The position numbers and the translations under genes are program-made. Below, piece after piece: positions 32,861 to 44,699 of a stretch of 64,000 nt of DNA. This DNA is from Chinchilla lanigera (Eukaryota > Chordata > Mammalia > Rodentia > Chinchillidae). The notes below the pieces were generated by a model. It had not been told where the DNA came from. It saw nothing but the letters and a program-made list of their open reading frames with translations, and searched no databases. The stretch lies in assembly GCF_000276665.1 (NCBI RefSeq), contig NW_004955473.1, positions 9,602,865 to 9,666,864 on the forward strand, written 5' to 3'. How positions within the stretch are numbered: position 1 is the first letter of the stretch; the number at the start of each line of letters is the position of its first letter.

Positions 32861-33834
32861 GCCATGATATGAAGGATAGTGCATAGTCCTTGTTGAGTTG
32901 TTTATTCTGACTTCTGAAATTTGCCTTCTGTGTTTGTGGCATCCTCCTTCTTCCTATAGCAAATGATGGCCAGTTTTCACTGTCCCTGAGAACTGATCAC
33001 ATCGCCACTGGTTTAGAATCATCCTTTCTCCATTGTCACAGCCTCTCTCCAATTTCACCTCTGTGCCTTGGGTCTGAGAGAGAATTGTTTGTTGTTCTCA
33101 ACAGAGAGAAAGTCCAGAATTTGAGGATCAGGTGGGAAATTGACTTCCTCTGAAATTAAAGCCAACACAATCTTCCTGGTATAGTTTGATAGCTGCAGAA
33201 GTCCTGCATTGACAGACACATGACGGTGTAGCTTCACAGTGGAGAAATGTCTCTTGGAAGACATCCATCTCAAGGCAGTTATTGGCAGGTACCTGCAGTA
33301 ACACTGATTTCAACACATGCTTCATGAAGAAATGTCGGGATGGTGGAAGCTTTTGATGTCTAATGAGGAATTTTGAAACAAATACGAGGTGAGAGATTTA
33401 GGATTTCTTCATGTCTTCAGGTTGGTTTAAGGAATAGACTATATGTATAGAGGCTTCCTTAGAAAGGCAAACTCTTTCCTTTGGCAATTTATCAGAGTGC
33501 TTCAAAACTGCCTACCAGAACCCTCTAATGTTCTTATTTCAAATTCTTTGTGCACCAAACTGCCTTTTTTAATGAAAAAAAAAAAACACCTCTTCCATTT
33601 GTACTGTGCTCTCCAGTTCACAAACATTTTCGCATATGCAATCTAATTACATAAGCAAACTCATCCTAAAAAGGAGATTTTATTCTGTATTAAAGATTAT
33701 GAAACTTATGAAGATAAACCAGTAGTATGAATGAAACAATTTGGAATATATATTAAAATATTTTTGTAACAAAGGAGTAGGTCATTTGGGAAGTATTTGA
33801 ACTTTTTCCACCTTTCTATTTATCTTTCTTCTAT
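32861..33834. other. Unique DNA, no confident gene
   Basis: Two overlapping minus-strand frames (33325-33055) have a somewhat protein-like composition, but they lie in different frames, show no known domain and have no splice-site support that I can see. I leave them uncalled. Confidence 0.4.
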
Positions 33835-33870
33835 TTCTCTCTCTCTCTCGTTCTGTCTCTTTCTCTCCAT
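33835..33870. repeat. (TC)n-rich microsatellite
   Basis: Interrupted TC/CTCT units, pure pyrimidine apart from single G bases. Confidence 0.85.
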
Positions 33871-34050
33871 ATACAACTTTTTCGTATAAGAGGAAACATG
33901 CAATATACTACTACTATTTTATCCTAGTTCATTGAAGATGAAGTTCAGTGTTATTGTCTATTTGTTTCTTCTGTTTTTGTTTGTTTGTTCTTTACACAAA
34001 TCTTTTTTGGCATATGTCTTTTACTTTTAGTTACTGCTTTAAAGATAGTG

Positions 34051-34127
34051 ATACACACTGTATTAACTACTGCTATTCTCTGATTATTTTGTTATGAATT
34101 TTTAATTTTTTTCATAAAATAAAAATT
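34051..34127 (+). repeat. Short LINE-tail-like repeat
   Basis: atacacactgtattaactac ... tttttttcataaaataaaa is repeated, diverged, at 49807-49870. Both copies begin at nearly the same point and end in an A-rich tail. I think it is an L1 3'-tail subfamily, but I found no clear target duplication. Confidence 0.45.
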
Positions 34128-34606
34128 ATGAAACTGAATGCCATAGAAAAGGCCCTTATGTAAAAATTAATCTTTACATAAAATGTAGAGAAATAATTTT
34201 GGTAGATGTCTTGGAAGTAGTTAATAGGATTTTTTGGTTTATTTGTAAAAGATAATACAGCATCATTGTCCTTCTGGCAGACAAAACAATGAATTCTATG
34301 AAAATCAGTCTGCAGTTGCTTCTATAAAATAGCTACTAATTCCTCCAACAATTTGTTGAGTTTAGATTGTTTTTACAGATACAATAAAACTTTTTGAAAG
34401 AAGTGTTTTTTTCTCCCTTTTTTCTTTCTATTTATTTCATCCTTGAGTTAGCTCTAAATTAAGTCATACAACTGCAAGCATTCTGTTTTCTGATATTAAG
34501 TATTTTGTGTAATAATGCAGATGGATCTGTTTTTAGTGTGAAGAAATTAGTTGTTTTGGTGCTTCAAGGCATATGGTTAAGGGGTGCAAATGTCTGGACT
34601 TCTAAC

Positions 34607-34683
34607 TTTTTTTTCCCAGTACTGGGAATCAAACTTAGGACTTTGCGCTTGCCAGGCGGGCGCTTGTGCTGCTGAGCTATATC
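34607..34683 (-). mobile_element. ID-like tRNA-derived SINE
   Basis: Short T tail, then cccagtactgggaatcaaac ... tgctgctgagctatatcc in reverse orientation. A short flanking repeat, ctggactt (34594-34601 and 34684-34691), is the likely duplication; the A-box end may be slightly truncated. Confidence 0.88.
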
Positions 34684-34944
34684 CTGGACTTTTGAAATGG
34701 AAGAAGCTCTTACTAATGAAGGGTAGATTCCAGTTATATGATGAAAGATAGGCCCAAAGGAGGTCCGTTATAAAGGACATTTGACAATATCATAATTGCA
34801 TAGATGGAGATCTCAATTTTCCTAGGCTTTTGCAATCAGAGTTGTGATACAAGGTATTCATATCTTTTTCATAGTTTTTTTTTGTCTTAAGAATTTGAAA
34901 AGTAACTGTGAAAGAGGAATTAACTAATTTATAGACCTCCCATC

Positions 34945-35130
34945 AGGATACAGGAACTATATTAACATTTTTCTTAATACTGTCCTTTATCCTTTCTACA
35001 ACAATACTGGAAGAAAATGCTAAGCCCTTTTTACAGATGAGAGGACTTATAAAAAATTAAGTAATTTGTTCCAGAAATGAGACTGATAAGTGGAAGATTC
35101 AAGATTCAAATCGAGGTGACTCTAAAACGT
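34945..35130 (-). repeat. MIR-type SINE fossil
   Basis: ctttttacagatgagaggac, aattaagtaatttgttccag and aagattcaaatcgaggtgac form the reverse MIR order. Confidence 0.65.
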
Positions 35131-35267
35131 AACTTCTCTTTCTACTGCAGCACTTTGTGCTGACGTGAATGCCTTTGCTTATTCATAATTGTTATTTTTG
35201 TATTTGGGTGTGTGATATTATAAACTGAACCAGGGGCACATTAATAATGAGCAATATTCCTGGCTAT

Positions 35268-35366
35268 TTATTTATTCATATTTTGAGAAACTGCCTAAAG
35301 TGGCCTCAAACTTTTTATGTTCCCGCCCCAGTCTTCAGAGTAGCTGGGATTGCAGGTGTGTGCCAC
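35268..35366 (-). mobile_element. Degraded B1/Alu-monomer-like SINE
   Basis: attttgagaaactgcctaaa, tggcctcaaactttttatgt, agagtagctgggattgcagg and tgtgtgccacc keep the order of a reverse 7SL-derived SINE. It is much more diverged than the copy at 25489-25633. Confidence 0.7.
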
Positions 35367-37099
35367 CCATTTATATTAAGTAGACACTCTAAACTAAATT
35401 TTCCTGTAGTTAAGTCTTAATTTTACATTAAGTAAGAAGTATTGACCTCTTCAAATCCGGAAATCAAATGCTTGAGTTATAAAAAATGGTTAATGGAACC
35501 ACTTTATAAGTTACTTCCTTCTGTTATTAGATTTAGTGGAGTAATCCAATCAATATCATGGTTTCTGGCAATTTGATTAGCTTTTTTGGGGATTGCCAAA
35601 ATATATAAAAGGTTTCAGTGAAAAAGAGATTTCAATAATGAGAAAGAATCATACAATAAGTGAAAAGAAAACTCCAAACACTCATTAACATGAGAAACAA
35701 GAGACCTAACTATGCTCTGAGATACCCTTAAGACCTGAAAAATGAGATCCAAATAAGAACAAAGTGTAACTAGAAATGTACTGAGCTTCCATGATGAACT
35801 TATAATATTAAAATTAAATTAGAATGACACTTTGCAATATCTATTGCAAAGGAGAGATCAGTAATGCTAGGATAATCTAGAAAAAGCCAGTAAGAACTGA
35901 ATAGGAAAATATTTATAATTGGCTTTTTAAAAACTATACACAAGAATTCAACATGCTTGCTTATAATTTGCATTCTAGTTGTAAAAAACTTTCTTACAAA
36001 AGAAAATACATTGGTAATGTCAAATCTGCACGCATAATGAGAATACTTTATTGAGACTCAAACTATGAGATTTTAAAATAATTTGAGATCAAAATTATTT
36101 TCATCATTGACATTTGCTAGTTTATTTTTCACATTTCAACAGAATTTTGCTCACAATTTTGGCTGAAGCTTCCATCCCTACAACAAATTCTTGCACAATC
36201 ACCTCTCACCTTTATCTCTTGGTGACTGAGTACTGAGATGGGACATTATGAACTTGATCTGACAACTAAATAAGATGTAATAAGACCTGAAATAGGGGCA
36301 GTGCCCTTTCAACGGAGATCTAGATAGATACAGAATCATTTCAAGAATATGTCTAACCAAATTCCCTGTAAAACTTCCCTTTAAAACATTAAAAATCTTT
36401 TCCTGTTTCAGACTAGAATGTGATCACTTGGAATATTGGCGAGGAACAGGTCATTAGTGAACACTCTAATGAAGACAATTGGCTTTGGGTTTGATTTTCC
36501 TGTTTTTGCGGTTAGCTTAGCACCAGATGGTGCCCTAGTGAGTTCTGTATAAATAATACAATCACAGGGTTGAGTGATTCTCTACCAGTCACAGAATGAA
36601 GCAGAAAATAGCATTTGTCTTTCCATACAAGCTCATGTAGATTCTCTTACTGGTGAACTGTTCTTACGCTGCTCTAACTTTTAAACTGTTATTATGGTTG
36701 GTGTTTTCTTCTATTTATTTGGAGGGTAGGCACCCAAACTTGCATTCTGACCCTGAAGGAAGGCTGCTGGATTTGAGACTCTTTAGGTGATAGATTCACC
36801 CAGTATTTAAAAGTGACAAGGACAAAAATTCCTTCATATTCTCTATTTCTCTTGAATGAGAAGGGTGGCCCTAACACTCCCTTGACAGTTGGTGCAATTT
36901 GGGAGGTGATAGGGCTGGACTTGCTTGCAGAAGCCTTGTTACAGCCTCTTACATGCTTTCAAAGTCTAGGTCAAGTGCTAACTCCAGCCCCGGATGTTCA
37001 GTGATCTTCCTGTGGGCTCATCTGACAGTCATGGTTTGTACTTTCAGATAGCTCTTCTGTTTGGCATTGGATTTTCCACTGAACTTCTCCCTTTAGATG
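35367..37099. other. Unique AT-rich block, no gene seen
   Basis: About 1.7 kb with no recognised exon or young repeat. An inverted repeat, aaaataattt ... aaattatttt, lies near 36075-36103. Confidence 0.45.
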
Positions 37100-37205
37100 C
37101 AAGTCTTGTCTCCCCTACAAGACTGTAAAATGTTCAAATGTATTTTCCTCTAACCTGCACTACTTAGCACAGAATTGACATTTAATAACTATTTGTTGAC
37201 ATGAC
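37100..37205 (+). repeat. L2-type LINE 3'-end fragment
   Basis: acaagactgtaaaatgttca, cactacttagcacagaattg and ttaataactatttgttgaca follow the plus L2 3' end. Confidence 0.55.
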
Positions 37206-37929
37206 AGTACATATATAGGTCACAGTTCCCACAACTGGAGCACAGATTTAATGGTCAGTGTCCCATTGAGTGAGTATATTTCAACATAAAGCACTGTAGT
37301 TTCTTCAAAATTATACAGAAAACATAAAAAGCAACCCTGCTCTTCCTTTTTGTTTGCTATTCTGAAGATTTGATGCAAGTAGTAGTAAACCCCAGAAAGG
37401 GCAGCATAGCACATTGAGGGAAAATAGGCAGAATCTCTATGAATCCTTCTTTTGAAAGCAGCCTCTATTTTTACTTTAGGATCATGAATAATCATACAGC
37501 ATGTTCAGCCTTCACATAGATCTGTAATGAAATTGACCCATTCGAGTGTCTTTCTAAGTAAATATGGGGCTCAATTTCCAAGTGTTTGTTATTTTGTATG
37601 TATTAAATGTTGTGGGTTGCCTCGAAAAGGTCACTAGGATATTCAGACCAAATTGTGTAAACCAGTGATTTACTACTCGTATGCAAATGATCCATTTCAC
37701 ATATTCCCCAAAGTGTTTTATGGTCTGAAGTACAGTTCCCAAACTGTGGCCTGTGGGATATTAGTATTCCATAAAATGTGAACAAATGCCTTCTAGAAAA
37801 AAAAAAATGGTCGTTTGGAGAAATACTGGGTACTGTGTCTGCCTCTTGGGTCATCATATAGCATATTAAATGCTCCAAAGAGCCCTGTAGTAAAAATATC
37901 TGCTTAATTTGTTTAACTTGGCATTTAGC
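37206..37929. other. Mostly unique DNA, possible DNA-transposon trace
   Basis: Near 37735-37830, cccaaactgtggcctgtggg and tttggagaaatactgggta resemble old hAT-type fossils, but too weakly to name. No gene seen. Confidence 0.35.
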
Positions 37930-38150
37930 AAACATATTTGACCTTAGGAAGAGAAATAATGTTTAATGAATATTCTGTGCCAGGATTATTCAATCAGTAT
38001 TCTAAGACTATAAATTTGTTATTATTATCTACATGTAAACATAGAAAACTGAGATTCTGCTATGTTAAAGGACATGTTTCAGGACATTCAGGGACAGAGT
38101 TTTGCATAGTAGGTTCTTATGTTGACTCTGCTACCAATTTCCTGGGTATG
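37930..38150 (-). repeat. Probable MIR-type fossil
   Basis: attctgtgccaggattattc and acatagaaaactgagattct suggest a diverged reverse MIR. Confidence 0.4.
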
Positions 38151-40455
38151 ATCATGTTTGACAAATCAAATTTATCTTAATTCTTTCCTGACTACTCACC
38201 TTTAAATAATAATGTTTGTTTTAAGAAGAAGTAGGTTGAATTTGTAGTACCATATTTTTTAAAAAAGGTGTTTTATAAGGAGCATTTTTACTTTACAAAA
38301 TTAGGAGGATTGGGGCAAAAACAATGTTTCTTGGAAAACGACAGTCACTTACCTAAAACACCATGCTAAGTGCTGGACTTTCAAAAACAAATATGAGCAA
38401 ATAACCAAACAAGTAGTTAGAGCTGCCTGAGTGGTCGTCAGAACACAAACATTTTCATGGTTAGGTATTGTGCACTTTTGAGGTACTCAGAGCCTTAGAT
38501 ACATGGCCTGATCAAAGCGGGGACTACACGTAGTCTTAAGGCACCCAGTCGTGCTGTTGTGAAGTGTTGAAACTACAAATATGTTATGGCTTGGCATTGA
38601 AGCTTTGATCCTTAACTACAACTTTCTTTGCTTCTGTAGCTTTTAAACCAGAAGCTGAGCTTCGTGCCTTTTCTTTTTACCACTCATTTACTCGACACTA
38701 CATAAACCACTTGTGACTCTACCTCGCTCTACCAATTCCATTGTGCAGTTTGTAATTCATAGCACTCCATTGTTCCTCTCAACTTGTCAGATTCACTGTA
38801 GGAGTAAAACCACTTCTACTTACCCCTAATAAGCTTAGTGTTACTCATTTTTGATGTAGATGCATTTGCCCTGATTTTGAGTCTTTAAAAATTCTTTATT
38901 CTGTACACTGTATTAAAAAATAAATAACACAGTGCATAACACATACTAATTCCAGTTTTATTTTTGGTTATTTTACATAACCAGCATGAAAATAAAGATG
39001 GGTTTATTATAAAGGAAAAGATGATTGCTAATTAGACATCTAAATTGCCAAATTGTAAACTGATTTCCTTGTTACCCAAGTTGAACCAAATGCTATTTCC
39101 AATCTAGAAGCAATTACCTAGGCATCGCACAGTTGAACTGAGGCAGTCTGTATTTTGCATCTGCATCCCTGAACTGTCATTAGCTCATATCATAAATATT
39201 GATATACGGTATTATACTTCACCAAGTTTATTAAAAGAATAACTTAGAAATCCATAGTGATTTTATCATCCAGGCTTCTACAATTCTCAGAAGTGTGATG
39301 AGCATTTTCGTAGTTTTCCTAGTATTTGTATTTATGAGTTGTTTATGGCTCTGACATTATTTCATGCCAGAATTCATTAACCTTTTAAAAGTTTCTGATA
39401 TGATAAGGTGCTATTGTCACCTCTGTCTTCTAAACTCGCTGAATGCACCCTAAAATGAGGAGATAGAATTGATAGCATTCACAATCACTGGAAGCAGCTT
39501 TCTTTGGCCACTTGGTCTCTGAGGTATAATGCGGGATGCGCTGGAGAGGGCAGAACTGCCTCTGACGGGATGCCATTCCAATTCCTTTGCTATAGTTCAA
39601 AATTACAAGCTTCTTTCTCTGATAACTATGATTTTTTGAAAGGTGTGTAGCCGTCTCTTTACTGTAAAGAATAGAAGACAAATAATGCCACTATTTAAAG
39701 AATAGTTTCAATATATAGGAGAGGGTAATTGCCACACAATCTGTGCATAGCCTAAATGAGTTTATACTCTGTCAAAAGCATTTTTCTAACAGCAAGTCCT
39801 CAGGTAGATTGCTGCTTCTGTCTGGATTCTACTCAACAGAACTTAGGTGACTGAATGGGATAGACAATAAAAAACAGCACAAAATAAACAGAAAGCCTCC
39901 TCCACTCATTTCAAAACCCTTTGTTCTTTGTTCAGCTGAAAAAGTGAAGCCACTATCACAAGTACTGCTCAGCACATATTAAATTCTAAGCCCTTTGCTG
40001 CTAAGTGGTGGCATTGGAAGGGCCGAGGCTGCAACTAGATCTATTTTAATATTGATTCTGTCCTGGAATAAATGTTTACGTCCTTGAAATAATTTGTTGG
40101 TGGTGGTTCATTCATTATTGTCTTTATATATTAAATGGGAAGTCTTTCGTTTTCCTTGAAGTTCTGCATGGGATAATTAGCCATTTTATAAACCAATATA
40201 GTACAGTATTTCATCTGGATAAATTAATTTATAGTGTTGCATTGAAATGTAATTAAAATGTTGTTGTAACTAGTTTTTAGTCCCTAATCAGCAATTGCGG
40301 TTACTCTGTACATGAATTGGATGGTGAATTTTATTAGCTTGCTTTCCTGGGCAAAAAATAGCATCTAATCACAGTCTCTGATCCACAGAAATGCACACAA
40401 GTCCTTAACTTCGGCTTGTTAAGCAAAAGTTGTCTGTTCCTCAATTTTAATGATA
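38151..40455. other. Repeat-poor block, no gene seen
   Basis: About 2.3 kb with no repeat I can name. Stretches near 39000-39230 and 40080-40400 are rich in TAAT-type homeodomain cores and look the least repeat-like of the window. This is a possible place for conserved regulatory DNA, but the sequence alone does not show it. Confidence 0.4.
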
Positions 40456-40470
40456 TAGGGCTCCTTTTTT

Positions 40471-40570
40471 GTTTTGTTTTGTTTTGTTTTTTTTCTGGTA
40501 CTGGGAATCAAACTCATGACCTTGCACTTGCCAGGCAGGCGCTGTGCCACTGAGCTAAATCCCCAGCCCC
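40471..40570 (-). mobile_element. ID-like tRNA-derived SINE
   Basis: GTTTT-repeat tail, then ctggtactgggaatcaaact ... actgagctaaatccccagcc in reverse orientation. Flanking repeats tagggctccttttt at 40456-40469 and 40571-40584 match perfectly. Confidence 0.94.
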
Positions 40571-40932
40571 TAGGGCTCCTTTTTGTATTGATAAGAGTTT
40601 TTTCCTTTTCTTGACATTTTCTATATGCTTGACAATTCCTGCCTTATGAACTTGAAAAGAAAAACCTGTTGTGTTGTAATTTAGGCTGACATTCATATGT
40701 TTAGTTCTTCTTTCATAAATGTCAAGTACAATCCAATCAATCCATCAATTAGTCTGCCGATGTGATTTAAAACTAAATTTCAATAGTGGAAGCTTATCCA
40801 TTCATTCATTTATTCTGTCATTCAATATATATTTATATATGCCTGCCTTGATCGAGGTATCCTGTGAAAGAAATCCTATAGTGTTATTTGAGGGCACAAC
40901 AATTTAGACATAATTTGAAATTAGTCAAATTA

Positions 40933-41033
40933 GTGCTTACTTTGGCAGCACATATACTAAAACTGGGACAGAGACGATTAGCATGGACACGATGCAAGGA
41001 TGACCCGCAAATTCGTGAAGTGTTCCATATTTA
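40933..41033 (+). pseudogene. RNU6 (pseudogene): Retroposed U6 spliceosomal snRNA pseudogene
   Basis: The sequence opens gtgcttactttggcagcaca and runs through tatactaaaactggga, gattagcatgga, gcaaggatgac and gcaaattcgtgaagtgttcc, ending catattt. This is U6 snRNA along its whole length. Differences from the functional RNA include a deletion of about four bases after the aactggga block, changes in the gcatggcccctgcgc region and several point changes. A purine-rich A tail follows, and ttagtcaaa flanks it at 40921-40929 and 41060-41068, so it was copied by the L1 machinery. I see no proximal sequence element or TATA box upstream in proper place. I infer that it is inactive; true U6 genes end in a T run, not this A-rich tail. 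Confidence 0.94.
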
Positions 41034-41068
41034 AAAGAAAGAAAAAGAAAAAAAAGAACTTAGTCAAA

Positions 41069-42578
41069 CTAAAAATTTTAAATATCAGACTTCTAGCAGA
41101 AGGAGCCCAAATTGATGATAAAATACCAATAAACAATGTATTTTCACAGCTACAATGGTAAATAATTGTGATGACAGCAGCATATATATTGAAGTAGTGA
41201 CTTTATTGGAAACTTAATTGCTTAACTGATATCCCTTTAAAAAACACTGATGGACTTCTCTGTAATGGTCTCTGCAACCACGTGATTCACATGGGTAAAC
41301 TTTTTTCTGGGGGGTTAAGAAATACTGTAGTATGATTGTGTCGCATCATTTTTAACACATTTAGAATGTTAAATAGAGGAAATTCAAAGGCAGTGGGACT
41401 TTGGGTTGTGAGAAAGTTATTTAAAATTTTTGGTGACAGCTCTTGCACCTTAGGTGAGATTTAATGAAATAAGAGATTTAATGAAATAATGTTGCCTGAA
41501 CTTGTAGAAATTAGCTTTCATGACTGTTTCTATGTGTGGACACATAAATGTGTGCATGTACCACTTTCTCTGTCTCTTTCTCATAGGAAAAAAAGAAGAT
41601 TGGATGTATTCAGAGCCGGTAGAGACAACATAGTAAATGCACATGTCTAATTCAAAATATACCTTCCTGACTGACTAAGGGATAGGTGAGCAAATTCTCT
41701 GGAGTAGGAACTACATTATTCTAAAAGGGATAAAGGAAGAACAGAAAACACACCCTCAAGTATGCTTGTTCTCAGGCCTCAGCTCACAACCCTAACTCAG
41801 TAGTAAAAATGCAGTTTTCAGCGCCAGGATCCTAACATGAGGGGAGGGTTGGAGTGCTAAGTGAGTCTGGAGGCTGGACAGCCCTGGAGGGGACCAAGGC
41901 TCATCCATCTTTATCACCCTATCCTAAAATTAGAAAGCAGTCTACCCATCTGGTTGTATGGCATCTGAGCACAACAGGGTACCACTCTGACTAATTTCTG
42001 CGCTACCACGTTCTTGTTCACACACTGCCATCTCTAATGTCTTTTCTAAAGATGAAAGTAGTTGAAGAGCTAGCCGTTCTGGGGCATGTACTCACGGAAG
42101 GGCTGTTTGTTTCCCCCTAACTTTCCTACTGTTATGCTACTTCTCTAGAGAGATTTTGCTCACCTGGAACTCTGCTCCAGGTATCATAGGGAATTAAAAC
42201 TACGGAGTCTCGGAAATCAAGCATTGTAGACTCCCAGGTTAGGAAGAAACTTTATGATCATTCAGGCCAGCACTCATCTGATATTTGCACCCCTGTTGTT
42301 TTTAAACAGATTTCTTTTTACAGAGAACTCATTGCCTCCTGAGATGGCCCCCTTATTCAGTGTTTCTTCAAAGATGTACCAAGTGGTACCCTACAAAAAG
42401 ATAGTGTCTCAGGTTAAAATAAATTTGAGAAGCACATAGCCTCTGAGTATTCCTGTAGAAAATGATCCCCTTTAAATTAACCTGGAATTTCTCACAACTG
42501 ATTAGATATTGAAAATTTTCTCTTATATAGTATCCCATTCCACAGAAAAATGCTTCAGGATATGTAATACATGTTTAT
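41069..42578. other. Unique DNA, no gene seen
   Basis: Moderately GC-richer around 41750-42050 than the surroundings, but no exon or repeat was recognised. Around 42380-42440 a weak DNA-transposon-like end (gttaaaataaatttgagaag) may be present. Confidence 0.4.
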
Positions 42579-42592
42579 TAAAGCAACATAAA

Positions 42593-42751
42593 AAAAAAAA
42601 GATATCAATATGTAATACAACCACCATTGTTAATTCCCTACCACTTTGTTTGGAACTCTGTATTGTCTGTATTGTGCTTGTGATATGTTGTGAAATGTTG
42701 TATGTCTGTTAATGTTTCCCTCCTTTTATCCTTAAAATAAAAAAAAAAAAA
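42593..42751 (+). mobile_element. Tail-only L1 insertion
   Basis: After a short A run it starts gatatcaatatgtaatacaa and ends tttatccttaaaataaaa plus an A tail. A perfect 14-bp duplication, taaagcaacataaa, flanks it at 42579-42592 and 42752-42765. It matches the last 150 bp of the L1 at 413-1616 and starts at the same place as the nested copy at 24496-24647. Confidence 0.92.
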
Positions 42752-42894
42752 TAAAGCAACATAAAGTTGCACTTTTTGACTCATATAAAGCTGATATTTG
42801 AATCTGTGAGTCTTACCATTTTTACATTTGCTGTTTAGCCACATCTTCATATTTTGCTTTGCTTGGCTTACTGAACTTCACAACCACTCATCTT

Positions 42895-43272
42895 CATCTC
42901 TCCTTTTTATTTAATTCCTCCTTTATTTCTTCCAATTTCTTTAATCCTCCTCCTCTTTCTTCCTCTTCTTCCTCTTCCCCTTCTTCTCCTTACTTCTCTC
43001 CCTCCTTTTCCTCCTCCTCTTCTACCTCTTCCTCTTATTCTACCTCTTCCTCTTTCTCTTCTACTGCTTCTGCTTCTTCTACACCCTCCTCCTCCTCTTC
43101 TTTCTTCTTCCTCTTTCTCCTCCTCCTCCTAGTCTTCTTCTTCCACCCCTTCTTCTCCTTCTCTTTCTCCATCTCTTTCTCCTTGTCCTTCTCCTTCTCC
43201 TCCTTCTCTTTCTTCTCCTTCTCCTTCTCCTCCTTCTCCTCCTTCTCTTTCTTCTTCTTCTTATCTTCTTCA
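42895..43272. repeat. 380-bp polypyrimidine (TCC/TTC)n tract
   Basis: Nearly pure pyrimidine on plus (purine on minus), built of TCC, TTC and TCTT units with few A or G breaks, most of them at 43020-43135. Long S/F frames on plus and K/E/R frames on minus are translations of this repeat and not proteins. Confidence 0.96.
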
Positions 43273-43498
43273 TATTTATGTTGATGGAGCCCGCTCACTT
43301 CTTCTGCTTGCCTTTTGTATCCTGGGTAGGCTGTATTATACATTCATCCTCTGTGTCATTCACTGATGTCATGAGAGTGCCCTCTGCAGCATGCCCTTTG
43401 CATCTTTGTTCTAATTGGTGAGTATTTATGAGGATCAGAAACAGGCAAATTTAGTACCATTTTATCAAATACAGCCCCCCTTGATTTTGACTACTTAT

Positions 43499-43878
43499 GT
43501 TAGCTAGCTTTCCATTGCTGTGAGAAAATACTTGACATAAGTCAATGTAAAAGGGGAAGGATTTATTGTGACTCATGCTTTCAGGGGTCTAAGTCCATGG
43601 TTGCTGAGTTCCATTGCTGTGGGCCTGTGTTTGAGGTGAAGCAGCGGGCCATAAGGTCATTGTAAACTGTTCAGTTCATGGTGGCTAAGAAGCACAAACA
43701 GCCAACAAGAGACTAGAGACAAAATATACCCTTCAAAACGATATCCCTAGTGTCCTACCTCATTCAAATCGGCCCTATCTCCTAATGTTTGAATTGCTTC
43801 TCAGTAGAACCTCCAGCTGAATTCCAAGCTTTCTACACATGCACTTTTGGGGGACATGCCAGATCTAACACATTAACA
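43499..43878 (-). mobile_element. ERVL-MaLR-type solo LTR
   Basis: tagctttccattgctgtgag, aggatttattgtgactcatg and ctaagtccatggttgctgag, then ccaagctttctacacatgca near the far end, follow the reverse layout of this LTR group. Borders are approximate. Confidence 0.65.
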
Positions 43879-44699
43879 CTGCTAGTCACTTTAATTAGTA
43901 ACAAATTTTTCAGAGGAGATTTGCCAAAAGCCTATGCCTCTAGTCCTTGTGGTTTGCAAACTTTTTATTCAAGAGGCAAATCATCTTTTCCTATTTTTAG
44001 CTCTCCTAATTTTTCCTTAGAAAAAGTAGTTATAATGTAATCTCTAAATATAATGGCTCATCGAATCTCCATAAAATTGATGTCATTTCTTTTGAAGAAG
44101 TAATGCTGGTCAAAATTCTGCATTACATTTTGCAGGAAATATTTCTAGGTTGTATTATATCACCCATAGTGCTATTCAGTGTATAAATAATTTAGTTTAT
44201 GTGTTTTCAGTATACTTGTGTTGTAATTTTTAAACTAAAGGAATAGTTACATGAAATTGTACACACTAATTAGCGTAGTTTGCAAAATAACAGAAACTTT
44301 CAAATGTGTGGGAGGTAAAGCGTTCAGATGAAGCATTTAATTATAATTGCTGTTTAAACATCATTTTACTTAAAGGATGTGTATTAATTTTTCATCAAAC
44401 TGCAGGTTTGGAATGGTCTATTGTTAATTAACCTCTACACAAAATAAAATAAAAATACAGTGTGTTGCTCAAACTTACCCTAAACTCCCTATTTTTATAT
44501 AGTTTATTTTTATTTATTCAAACATATTCATGAGGATTTAACCCCAGCTATTCATATTCAGTTTACTAGGGTAGTATTACTGAGATTTTGAATCTAAGTT
44601 TCAATATCATAGCATCTTTAGATTCTCACTGTTAGCATCACCTTACAAAGGAATATGTCAGAAGCAGTAGAGAGCTCAATTTCTCACACAGAAAAGACA
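43879..44699. other. Repeat-poor AT-rich DNA, no gene seen
   Basis: No exon recognised. The part at 44220-44460 is rich in homeodomain-type TAAT cores and holds the palindrome gttaattaac at 44423-44432. Confidence 0.4.

Noticed and set aside
32398..32865. 155-codon minus frame
   Set aside because: Lies in an L2 3' region; no domain.
33055..33325. Two overlapping minus frames with protein-like composition, considered as a frameshifted exon or pseudogene
   Set aside because: No recognisable protein, no splice signals I could defend and no processed-pseudogene tail or duplications.
42240..42440. Possible DNA-transposon fossil
   Set aside because: Only weak end-like similarity; no inverted repeats found.
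42859..43284. 141-codon Ser/Phe-rich frame on plus and Lys/Glu-rich frames on minus
   Set aside because: Translation of the polypyrimidine tract; low complexity and no gene context.
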